DNA from: Leucosporidium creatinivorum
Taxonomy: Eukaryota; Basidiomycota; Microbotryomycetes; Leucosporidiales; Leucosporidiaceae
Assembly: GCA_001600635.1 (NCBI GenBank)
Contig: BCKL01000017.1
Span: 390,003 to 454,002 of the forward strand
Direction: 5' to 3'
DNA length: 64,000 nucleotides
The position numbers and the translations under genes are program-made. The first letter of the stretch is position 1. Every line of letters starts with the position of its first letter. Of the stretch, positions 47,632 through 57,690 are shown piece by piece. Under the pieces are notes generated by a model that made no database searches, was not told the origin of the DNA, and saw nothing but the letters and a program-made list of their open reading frames with translations.

Positions 47632-49441
47632 ATGGCTGCAGAAGATACCAACAAACGCTCGGCTAGCGATATGGAGGCTTCTGCACCCGCGCCAGCAAGG
47701 TCCGCCGCCCCCGCCTGCGACGTTGGAGAATTCACGGTACTCAAGCTCTGGGAGGACAAGGTGCGGCTCGACAAGGTGCTGCAGGATATCTCGTCAGGCT
47801 CGTCAGCCGAGGAACGGGAAAGCGCCCGTGCTACCAGCCAGCAACTCCACGACAAGGTGGAAGCGCTCCTCACCCTCTTCGGCGATGTGGACCTCGAGAG
47901 GAACGACGGCTACTTCGAGCTCGCCGACCTGGACGAGGATGCTCAGGCCAAGATCAAGGCGGCCGGCATCGAGGATCGCGGGTACGGGACCACCCAGATT
48001 TTCAAATCTGGTACCTCCAGGCCGTCGCTCTTCGGCATCTCGCCAGCCTCGCCGCTCTGCCCCCAACCACCTCCTCTTCTAACTCCCACTCGATGGCAAA
48101 GAAGTCCAAGCTGGACCCCGCCGCCTCCGACTCTCCCTCCCCTCCCAAAGACGGCTCCTCCGCCGACTACCTCGCCCGAGCTAGCCACAAGCTCACCTAC
48201 TGTATGACCTACCTCGATGAGTCGGCCAACTGGGGAGGACCAGACGAGTACCACATGCTTGTCTTCGCCGATCTCATCGACACCGATATGCGCCGGGCGC
48301 TGCAGGCGGCGAAGGATAAGGATGCTCGGGCTCTCGTCTCCCTCTTCTTCTCCGACGAGCGAGACCCTATCAGCTACTACATCGCTGCGGGGCCACTACA
48401 ACTCAACACCAACCTCCCTGGCTCTCTCGTCAACCAAGGCGACTCCATCGCCGCCTGGATCGCCTCGGCCGCGAGCTTCATCGAGTTCCTCAAGCAGGTC
48501 GATCCGAAGGACGCTATCGTGGAAGGAATGCCGAGGCGAGAGTTGTCCGAGATATCTCTACCTGCGAGGCCAAGCGAGTGCAGCAGTTGGATGACCTCAA
48601 CAAGATGCTCGAGGAGGAGTCGAACACTCTCGCCGAGTCGTTGGCGGGTCTTGCCAAGAAGAGTGGGGAGGATGAAGATGGGCCTGAGGAGCTGGCGAGC
48701 GGCGCAGAGATGGCGGAGGAGGAGAGGGAGGAGAGGGACGTGAAGCTGGCACATCAGGAGGCTAAGCGGAGGAGCCCCAAGTGGACCTTTGACCTCGCCG
48801 TGGTCGTAGCAGATTGACTCGCCCTCAAGTTCGCTCTCGTCCGAGATGATATCAGCGCCGAGAAGCCGGAGACTCTGGCGGCCGCAAAAGCTGCTGCTGA
48901 GAAGGGTGAGTCGCCTCTGACCTTTCGCTGTCCTCGGCGCCGAAGCTGACCTTCTGCTCGATCTTATTCTCGCAGCCATCACCTCTCTTCGCCACACCAT
49001 CACCTTAACCGAGACTCTGAGCGATTCCAACGTGCTCAAGGCGCGGCAGGAGGAGAAGGTGAGTCGTCCTCGGCCTTCGAGCTTCGACCTATGAGTCTCG
49101 CTCACGACTGACCTCCCCTTGCCGCCTATGCTCCTCGACCAGCTCGCCAAGATAACGGAGGAGCGCAGTCTGATTGCGTGAGGTGTAGTCTAGAAGAGGC
49201 AAGACGGGGTAAGCTCTCTCGGCGCTCCCTTTCACCTCTCGGCTTTCGCCCGGCCTCGAGCTAACAGTCTCTGCTCTTCGCAGCCTCGCTCTCCTCGATG
49301 GCCTCGACTCGAACACTGGAATCGGATATGATGGAGACGCAGGACTGTGTGCTAGAGGAGCGCGAGACCAAAGACACTGGCGTTAAAGGCGAGGCGAGGA
49401 GGAAGCGGTCGGAAAGAGTAGAAGGAGGAGAGGACGATTAG
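47632..49441 (+). CDS. Unrecognised coiled-coil protein
   Basis: Not recognised. ATG 47632 begins MAAEDTNKRSASDMEASAPA. The first exon (to about 48013) ends near TTQIFKSG. The frame then changes through an intron to KKSKLDPAASDSPSP, ASHKLTYCMTYLDESANWGG, MLVFADLIDTDMRRALQAAK and FLKQVDPKDAIVEG. The second half is coiled coil: KRVQQLDDLNKMLEEESNTL, then acidic blocks, FALVRDDISAEKPETLAA, SLRHTITLTETLSDSNVLKA and KLAKITEERSLIA, ending SLSSMASTRTLESDMM and a Glu/Arg-rich tail at 49441. The frame stop at 48815 is avoided by an in-phase 86-nt intron with a GTGAAG donor, and the stop at 49179 is skipped by a GTGAGG donor. Divergent from NIC96. Confidence 0.65.
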
Positions 49442-49754
49442 AGTGTGAATGCGAGTAGACATTTATCTCACTTCGCTGCTCAGCCTCACTTCTACGCGCT
49501 GGTGAGCTCCTGCTAGTTTCTCGCCCTTGCCCTCGCCGAGCTTCGCCTCGAGGGACTGATGGCGAGGCGAGACGAACTGAGCTGTCGTGGAGCTCGATTC
49601 GCTGATAGACGCTCCCCGCTCACGTTGACGGCTCACTGAACAACCGCGAACAAAGTGCAGCAGCCTCAGAAAGGCCAGCCTCGTTCCCTCTTCACACGTC
49701 AACCGAGCTCAATGACAACCAGCTCCTGCATCCGTCACCTACGCAGCTGCCAGT
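49442..49754. other. Convergent 3' region
   Basis: Between the coiled-coil gene stop and the F-box 3 pseudogene 3' end. No gene was seen. Confidence 0.4.
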
Positions 49755-51082
49755 CTAAGTCCACATATCCGGCTCTGGGTATGCCTCGCGTCCCATAGCC
49801 ATCCTCGCCGCGTAGTCCATCAACTGAATCCCCCTCTCGGCGCAGAGCGATTGCAGATGCTCCCGCCTCGCGGCGGAATAGCCTCCCTCCTTAAAGACGC
49901 CCTCGTGAGAGTCCTGGTAGATCTTCAGGCTCTTAAGGTCGGGTAGCGAGGTGACAAGGGGTGGGAAAGAGGAAAAGATGGGGTAGTCGACGTCGTCGAC
50001 CGCCGAGGTTTGAGAAGGCGCAAAGTCGGAGAGGAGTGTGAGAGTAAGATGTCGAACGGACGAGGGTATTTTGGGGAGGTCGGAGACGTGGATTGAAAGG
50101 GGCGAGAGGCAGAGGCGGGTTATGAGGGATTGCGAGGGAGGATTTCATAGGCGGCGAGCTGGGACGATCCACGAGACGTCGTCGTAGTACACCTCGCACC
50201 CAATTTCCACCTCGCGAAGACTCGTGAAGGCGGTAAGGTCGATACCAGATTCGGGTACGTTGCCATAGATCCTCAGCTTCTTGAGGGAGCGAGCCGAGGC
50301 GGCGGCCACGCACTCCAACGCGCCAGCCTCGGTTCGATCCAGTAGCAGAGTCTCTCGAGGCTGCACTGCAGATTCTCCGTTAGACTCCATTCCTCGAGGC
50401 ATATCAGCACACGGCTGATCTCCAGGTGTTTGAGGTTGGGGAGATTTCGGCAGACGGAGGTGAAAAGAGGTGTGGGGCGCTCGGGCCACCATTCAGGATC
50501 CTCCGCAGCGTAGATGGAGAGGTGTGTGACGGCCGCCGAGCTTCCCAAGCCTCTGGCAACCCCTCGAAGAGCTGTGGTCGGTCCATCCGCCACTTTGATC
50601 TCGTGCACGAGGGAGCACGCCGCCATGAGGCGGGAGACGAGGTCGAAGGTATGCTGCTCGACGTCCCTAGCAGCGGTCTCCAACAACTCCTCCGCCTCAT
50701 TGTCCGATTCGGTTGCTCCCTCATAATCCTCATAATCCGAAAGGTCCACGAAGGCCGAACGAGCTCGCGCCGCGAGATGGGGACGGGTGAAGACAGCTTC
50801 CGCCGAGCGCCTTGCAGCGACGCCCCAGGTGACCGACGAGATCCGAGCATTGCTGCTCGATAACGTGAGAAGCTCTCGTGCGAACTTGCGATGTCCATGC
50901 CGCCTGGTAGGGTGAGAAGAGCGGAAGGCCAGGGTGACTCGACGATAAAGGAGGTCGCGGGCGGGTTGGAGGAAGGCCTTTGATACGAGGCAGCAGGCAG
51001 CGAGAGTCTGCTGGCCGAGCTTCCAGGATCCATCGAAGTAGCTGAAGATCTCGAGGAGGATTTCGGGCGGGAGAGTCGGCAT
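49755..51082 (-). pseudogene. F-box protein, copy 3 (decayed)
   Basis: ATG 51082 opens MPTLPPEILLEIFSYFDGSW and AACCLVSKAFLQPARDLLYR, close to copies 1 and 2. The frame continues to LQCSLERL near 50350, then the matching frame shifts (LLLDRTEAGALECVAAAS, SLKKLRIYGNVPESGIDLTA). That frame runs to SWIVPARRL and a TGA at 50145-50147, beyond which homology resumes in the same frame (NPPSQSLITRLCLSPLS, SVRHLTLTLLSDF, LCAERGIQLMDYAARM) to a stop at 49755. So one frameshift and one in-frame stop disrupt a protein that otherwise spans the full family length. It is most likely a dead duplicate of copy 2, since their upstream regions are nearly the same. Confidence 0.85.
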
Positions 51083-51900
51083 GTCGCAGAAGGGAGGGCG
51101 AGCTTCGGTGATGGCCCGTTGGGGGATGGAGGTGCTGTAGGGCAGAATCGACAATGTCAGCTCTTGGATGTGTTTAAAGCCTACTGATTCCTGCTAAGCT
51201 CACCTGTAGCTGATGAGCGAGTCGCTGGTTGGCGTCTGAGCAACGACGAGCGAGCGAGCTGGCTTCGGCGAGAGCTGCGATGGGTGAGGGCGAAAGGTCA
51301 GCTAAGGGTCACGAGATCAGCCCCTCGGTCTTGCTATGTTACAGCGCCGACTGCCCTCCATCGCCCTACATCCCGCTCGAACCTCTCTGTTTACGTGCAC
51401 GAGCCTCACGTCCCCGCTCTCCCTCGGCTGTTCTCTCAGTACGAGCAGCGAGCCCTTCTCCTGCACTCGAGCAGGCTGAACATTAAGTGGAGAGACAGCT
51501 CACCTTCCTAGGACTACTCCAACGCGCAGAGCTAGCTTCAATCCCGAGCAGCAGCGACCAGCAGCTTAGCGGACGAGCGACGACAAGCTATAGGATAGCG
51601 ACGAAGAGGGCGAGGGAAGGGTTGGCGGGTAAGTTGGTGTACAATTGCGCTTCGGGACTTCCTTCTGTAGCTTATCCGAGCAAAGACGGCGAGTCGGAAG
51701 AAATGAGACGAGCGAGTGGGAGGAGAGAAAGAGCAAGAGTGAGGCGAGACGGCGAAGGCGGCAGATCGAGTGAGTCGAGAGGGGTCTGCTTCTGTAGTGG
51801 ACTCCAGATACTTGCTCTCCATGTCATATGACCCGCCAGCTCACACTGGGAGGCGCCGGAACATCTTCCGTAGCTCTCTACCTCGCGACTCGGCGCTGCT
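51083..51900 (-). repeat. Upstream segmental duplication, copy at F-box 3
   Basis: This is the partner of 40245-41060. It keeps the 5'UTR intron (51135-51203), the TCAGCTAAGGGTCACGAG block and the core at 51766-51790. Matches are dense but include small insertions, deletions and substitutions. Beyond about 51900 the sequences diverge, and no gene was seen in 51901-52124. Confidence 0.75.
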
Positions 51901-52124
51901 TCTTCCCTCGCATCTTGAAGCGCCGAGGCCTGAAAAGTTATGACAAGCTGTCGCTCGCCGGCCAGCGTGAGTAGGACACAAATCGAGTTCATCTTTTACA
52001 TCGAGTTCAGTGACACACAGCACGCTTAGCAGCTTCTCCTTCGCTCGAGCGTCTATGAATCCCCTTCTCGACATTCGCCCCGGCGCCGAAACGGCGAAGT
52101 TGTGGCGAGACGAAACGAAATAGA

Positions 52125-54010
52125 TCAATAACAGCACGAACTAACCAGACCTAATATACACTGATACACAGACTCGAGGATGTACGAAAAGAGAAGACGT
52201 CGAAAGGGCAAGGAAAAGGAGAAGCCCGGGAGAAGCTCGGCGAGGAGGACCAAGCCGATGATGAGTGGAGTAGCGAGGAGCGAGTTCTGACACTCGTTGA
52301 AGATGTTGAGGGTGTTGCGACCGCCCATCATGATCTCGGAGCTGCACTCGTCGAGAGCGCGCTTGTCGTCGCCGACGGCGGGAAGGTACTCGATGACAAT
52401 CTGGGAGAGCCGAACAAGGTCAGCTTGATTCGAGGGCTCACGTAGTGCACGAGACCAACTCACGACGTGGTCAGGGTGCTCGGTGGTGCGAGCCTTCTCT
52501 CCGTGGGCGACGGCCTTCTCGCCCTTGGGGGACTCGAGAATGGGCTTGTAAAGGAGGTGGTTGGTCTGCGGAATGCGAACGAGCGAGGTCAGCGAAAGCT
52601 CGACGAGAAGACAAGCACCGAATAAGCTCACCTCGACCATGTCATCGACGACTTGGAGATCTCCTTCGAACGGAACTGAGCGGGAGCGCTGAGGTTGTGT
52701 CCGTCGTTGTTGCCGAGATGGTTGTAGGCTGTCAGAGAGAGCAAAGTCAGCGATGTCATCGAGAACAGAAGACTTTCAACAACTCACAAGCAATCGAAAG
52801 AGGCTTGATTCCAGCGTTGACGAGAAACTCGGCGAGGACCGACTTGACCTTGGTCTGACCGCTCTTGAAGTCGTCTCCAGCGATAAAGGCCTTGTGGTGC
52901 TCGGCGAGCTCGATGCAACCGGGGACAAAGGTGTTCTGAGGAGCTCCGTTGATGAAGGGCGAGCCTTCGAGGATGGAGGCGATGGCGAAGATGGTCGAGG
53001 GAGCGACCTCGGCGTGCGAGTCCTTGACGGCCTGGAGGAGGTTCTCCTTGGTGTCGTTGATGCCGGGGATCACCTCGGCGTAGCGCTCGGTGTTGGCAGT
53101 CCAGAGGACGATGACCTTGTCGAGCCCGTTGGCCGACTTGAAGTCGCGAATGTCCTTGCGGATCTGCTCGAGGTGAGCAGCCTTGTCCTCGCCGGGCAGG
53201 ACGTTGTCGGCGCGCTCTCCCTGGCTGTCGGTGGTGAGGGTAGAGTCAGTAATGTGCATGACTGCAGAAGAGGGAGCGGGACTGACTTGGCGTTGATGGA
53301 CGAAGGGTAGTAGACGGAGGGGAGAGGCTTGAGCTCGGCCATCAAAGGCGCGACCTGACGCTGAAGGTCGTAGTCCATGACCTTGGCGCGACGCATGGCG
53401 CGATCGAGGGGCATGCCCGAAATGTCCCATCCTCCGACCTGTTTAAAGGAACAAGAGCGAGATCAGCTTCAGCGCCCGGAAGCGAGAAGGGAAGCTCTGC
53501 AACTCACGACGAGGTCGTTGAGGTTGACCATAGGGAGGACATCCGAGAAGGGGACGAAGACGTCCTTGCCGGCGGCATCAGAGCCTAGGCGGAGGGTGGA
53601 AGCGCGAACGAGCGAGCCGAGGTAGTTGGGGGTTTGGGTGCCGGCGCGAGTCGACCAGCTGATATTGTGCTGGCTGGCGAGGATGGTAGCCGAGAGGGTG
53701 GTTCCATTGTTGCCACCCCATCCGACGGGCATGAGACTGTGCGAGCAAGAGATGGTCAGCGCCGAAGAAGGCCGAATCGAGACAGGCGCCGAGCTCGAAC
53801 TCACCCAGTCTTGGGAACGGCGCGGAGGGTCTTTAGCTCGGGGTCCTTCTGGACAGGCTTGACCGAGTAACGCTGGCCGTCCTGCTTGACCTCAGCCGAG
53901 TGGAAGGTGTACTTGGCGATGAGCGCTTCGTCGGTGTAGGTGAGGTTGAGCGAATCGAGCTTGACGGCCTCGGTGCGGCGGCGAGCAGCGGTAGGGTCGA
54001 TGATGGCCAT
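52125..54010 (-). CDS. INO1: Myo-inositol-1-phosphate synthase, C-terminally atypical
   Basis: The enzyme turns glucose-6-phosphate into inositol-1-phosphate with NAD, the first step of inositol synthesis. Exons give [40 protein letters not shown] (NAD loop), [119 protein letters not shown] and [19 protein letters not shown]. From [20 protein letters not shown] on, the family sequence stops: the expected tail with a KAPL block and final helix (about 80 residues) is missing, replaced by about 29 unrelated residues to the stop at 52125. The short form may be inactive. No C-terminal exon was found downstream to 51000. Confidence 0.85.
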
Positions 54011-54217
54011 CGCCGATGAGTTGTTGCTGTGGGATGGCGGCGTCGGGAGGGTCGAGAGCGAAGGACGACATGTCGAGCGACCCACGGGCGGGTTGGAAGA
54101 GATGGGAGGGTGGAAGCGAGCGTTGGTGATGTTGAGCGAGGATAGGAAAGAGTGTGAAGACGAAAGACGAGGTCAGCGCGAGCCGAGAGAGCCGAAAAGC
54201 GAGCAATGACGAACCTC
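53942..54217 (-). repeat. INO1 5' segment, source of tandem copy
   Basis: This segment, spanning the first codons of INO1 and its upstream leader, is the better-kept member of a direct repeat whose other copy is 54404-54678. Confidence 0.7.
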
Positions 54218-54403
54218 AGTTCCTCGGCACTCCCCATCCCCCGCCGCCTCATCTCCGCACGCTCTCCCTCATGCACTACCCTTCTCCTACCCCTACTCCT
54301 ACTGCTACGCCCTCCCTCTCATCTCTCCCTCCTGCTGTCCTCCTTCTCCTCTTCTCTCCTCCCATCCTTCCCCCCTCCCCGCTCCCGTCGCTCCTTCTCT
54401 CGG

Positions 54404-54678
54404 CGAGGTTGAGCGAATCAAGCTTGACGGCCTCGGTGGCGAGCAGCGGTAGGACCGATGGTAGTCATCGCCGATGAGTTGTTGTTGCTGTGGGATGGCA
54501 GCGTCGGGAGGGTCGAGAGCGAAGGACGACATGTCGAGCGACGAGAGCAGCGGGCGGGTTGGAAGAAATGGGAGAGTGGAAGCGAGCGTTGGTGATGTTG
54601 AGCGAGGATAGGGAAGAGTGTGAAGACGAAAGACGAGGTCAGCGCGAGTTGAGAAAGCCGAGAGAGGAGCGAACCTCG
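54404..54678 (-). pseudogene. Partial tandem copy of INO1 5' end
   Basis: About 275 bases match 53942-54217 in the same orientation, including GTTGGTGATGTTGAGCGAGG and GAGGTCAGCGCGAG. It contains a start codon at 54466-54468 followed by codons homologous to the first part of INO1, but small deletions shift the frame within about 13 codons (ending HRGRQA then stop). It includes promoter and start without the rest of the gene, so it cannot make an enzyme. Whether it still drives transcription is unknown. Confidence 0.75.
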
Positions 54679-54876
54679 CCCCCTCCTCCTTTCCTCGCCA
54701 GCTCACCTCCGCATCTCCTCACCTCCTCATCACCTCACCCTCTCACCTGTAGCTCGCCTCCTGCATTCTTTTCCCTTCTGCTCACCTCCAACGCCCTCCC
54801 ACTCCCCTCCCACTGCCCTCCCCTCTCGCTCCCCTCCGCTCGCCTGCGCCCCTCCCCTCTCCCCTCCGCTCCCCGC
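54679..54876. repeat. Pyrimidine-rich low-complexity tract
   Basis: The plus strand is almost entirely C and T, with repeated CACCTCC, CTCCCCTC and CTCCGCT units from 54690 to 54880. It sits between the INO1 relic and the end of the kinase-like gene. Confidence 0.6.
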
Positions 54877-57232
54877 CTACTCATCGAGCCCCAGCGCCAA
54901 CCTGGCCGAGTGGAGCTCGGCGCAGCTCTCACCGACGCACTCGTGCAGCGAGGACAGTCCGAAGTCGATCAACTTGAAGTCGTTGTTCTCGTCCCTGCAA
55001 ACGTTTCGGGGATAAAAGTCGCCGTGGAGGACGCCGGTAACGTGGACGGAGGTGAGAGCGGTGTAGATGGCGAGTCTATGTAGGGAGAAGCTTGTCAGCT
55101 GTCGGTTCGAATAGGTCATGGGGAGGAGGAGAAGAGAGGCGACATGATGCTCACCGTTCGGCGCGCGAGAGCGACTCAAACGATTCAAGTGCGGCACCGA
55201 CGTAACTGAGGACTAGAGCGAGCCCAGGCTCCTTTCCGACTGTTGTCGAGAACAACCCAAAGAGGTGGGGGGTCGGTGCCGATGGGAGGAGGCGGAGGCG
55301 GGCGTAGACTGAGGCTTCGAGTGACAGCGACCCCTCGAACTCATGCTCCGAGTACTTGATGAAGTACTTGCGCAGGTCGACATCCTCGGCGTAGAAGCTA
55401 GTGCTAAATGCGCTCTCGAGAGGACCGCGGAGGAGGAAGAGGGCGGATGGCAAAGACGCGGTGGGCGAGGGCGATTCATCGGTGTTAGGGTGGTGCGGGT
55501 CGCTGCTGCTCTTGGAGCCGGAGTCGGAGGAGGGCGGGGTGGAGACGAGGGGGAGAGGGAGGAGACGGAGATGGTGGTGTTGGGTCAAGCTGCTGTTGGA
55601 AAGTCGGAGCTCGGCGCAAATTGTATGCTGAGACGGCAGGTCAGCCGGGAACGAAACAGCGAGAAGCGAAGGCATCAACTGACGGGGTTTTCAACATCCC
55701 TTCCGTCCCCGCCTGCCTCCCTACTGACCTCGCCGCTGAGCTCCCCACCAACCTTCTCCCCTCCCCTCGCTCTCCTCCCCTCGCCGAGCCATCCACAGCG
55801 AGTAGTACCCTTGCCATGCCCCTCACTACCACTCGAACCTGAAGCACGCGTAGTCCTTCCTCCTGAGAAGGAAGAATCCGATCCTCGTCCGGCGTCGACG
55901 GAGGGTTGAGCGCTATCGCCAGCGGCGGAAGACGTATCGGCCCAAGTTGCGGCGACGCGTTGCTCCAATTCGGCTTGCAGTGTAGCTGGGATGGAGGAGG
56001 TGGAAGAGGAGAGGAGGGCGTGGACCAGATGCGCGAGGAAGGCGGGCGAAGAGGCGTCGATTGGCAGAAGGGGCGAGATTGCGAGCGAAGGGCGATCGCT
56101 TCTCGGGAGGTAGACAAGTGTTGCGAGTAGGAAGTCGGTGCCGCCGTAGAACATGCCGTTGGAGATGTTGATCTCTGGGTCCGTCATGAAGGCGACCAGC
56201 TAGATTCGTTGATGCGGTCAGCGTCGTCGCGAGCGGCCGGAAAGGGAAGACGGACTTTGGCAAGGGTGTCTTGGTCGTGGTCCGAGATCCGCGGGTCCTC
56301 CTGCAGCACTGCACCGTCGTCTCGAGGACGCACTCAAACGCCTGGTCGTCCGCACCGGCGCCCATCGCATCGAAGACGTCCTGGAACACTCGGCGCAAGA
56401 CGCTGGAGGTCTTGACCGCAACGGCGCAAAGATGCTCGAGCGTCAAGGTCTTGGCGCCGACCGGCAGCAATCGGCACAACTCCACATCCATGGAGACCTG
56501 CCCCTTCCTCGCCGACGACGACCGAGATTTCCCCTTGCCCTTGCTCATTGAAGCTGCGCCGGCCGTCTGTCGAGGTTGCACGCTGGGGGTTGGTACGGTC
56601 ACTCGGTCGAGAGGAGCGCCAGGCTGACCCTGCACCGCGCCGGGCTGGTCGTCGGGCGGGCGCCTCACCGGTACCTCCGTCTTGAAGCTGGGTCGGCGCT
56701 TATCCGGCCTTCCTGGGAGGTGGTAGTGAGAGTCGACGAGGGAGGAGACGAGAGTGGCGGAAGTGAGGTGTAGGAGGAAGTTGAGGGTGTACTGGACTTC
56801 GGGGACGCCGAGGTCGAACGTTGTCTGCTCGACGTTGGCGTTGTCGATAGCTTCGTTGATGTAGGAAGGGACCGGAGCAGCAAAGGACCCGACCTTCACC
56901 CCGTCCTTGCCGAACGAGTTCGTGATGTGTTGCCGTAGTTCTGCCGCGCCGAGGTGCGCTAGATTCTTAACGACGAAGATGTACTGAGGCCGCCGGGTGT
57001 CGCCATACTTCCATTTGAGGTCTGAGGAGCTCTGCCCTGTCGAAGTACCCAGCTGAGGACTGGGCACCGCCGTGTTGAAGACAACGTCTTCGAACACGAG
57101 CTTGGGCGGCCTGTTTGTAAGGAGGGAATTGAGCGTCAGAGCTGTACCCGACGCGGCATAGCCTGGCGCTCCAGGACGTATCATGTCCTCTGAAATGCGG
57201 CAGCAAACTCACGTAATAGGTGAGCTCTCCAT
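54877..57232 (-). CDS. Fungal protein-kinase-like protein
   Basis: ATG 57232 starts MESSPIT, joined through a GTGAGT...AACAG intron to PPKLVFEDVVFNTAVPS; the apparent ATG at 57184 lies inside that intron. The middle part is FVVKNLAHLGAAELRQHITN and STLNFLLHLTSATL-like, then VELCRLLPVGAKTLTLEHLC. Later exons give LVAFMTDPEINISNGMFYGG and a Ser/Gly-rich run, and the last exons carry SALFLLRGPLESAFS, LHGDFYPRNVCRDEN and DFKLIDFGLSS, resembling the catalytic HxD and DFG loops of fungal kinase-like proteins. The frame changes near 56300 between ECVLETTVQ and LQEDPRISDHDQDTLA without a clear branch site, so either a poorly marked intron or a frameshift is present. The upstream region carries the shared core. 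Confidence 0.65.
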
Positions 57233-57690
57233 TGGCAAGTAAGAACGAGCAACGCGCCGCGAACGACGACGATGAGAGAGCGCGTACAGCGACGAGCGAG
57301 CGGCGAGGGAGCGTGGTCAGGTAGTGATGTAGTCCGATTGAGCCTTGAGCTTCCTCTTGTGCTAAGCTGAGCGAGCGAGCGGCGAGCCGAAGCATCGAGA
57401 CGAGTGAGCGTAAGGAGGGAGAGTGAGGCCTTGAGCTCGAGGCGGAAAGTCGATCGTCGAGCGAGTCGAGAGGGGTCTGCTCCCGTAATGGATGCGAGAC
57501 TCACGCTCTAGAGCAATACAATCCTTGAACTTGCACTGCAAGGCGCTGACATAGCTCTGTACCGCTACAGCTTTAACCTCGGCGCTCCTTCGTCCTTCGC
57601 AAGGCCTCTCCACTAGCAACGACAGCGAGACACCAACTGCCCCTTTCAGCATCACAGTACAGGCCCTCACTACGCTCCTCTACAACAAGT
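57233..57690 (-). promoter_or_regulatory. Upstream region with the F-box-type core
   Basis: The core GAGTCGAGAGGGGTCTGCT (57457-57481) and adjacent GAGCGAGCGGCGAGCC/GAAGC...AGACGAGTGAGCG sequence match the F-box upstream duplications, although the downstream gene is different. It also contains the 3' end region of the Vps38 gene. Confidence 0.6.

Noticed and set aside
55913-57184. ATG 57184 as the start of the kinase-like gene
   Set aside because: A GTGAGT...AACAG intron covers this ATG and joins MESSPIT in phase.
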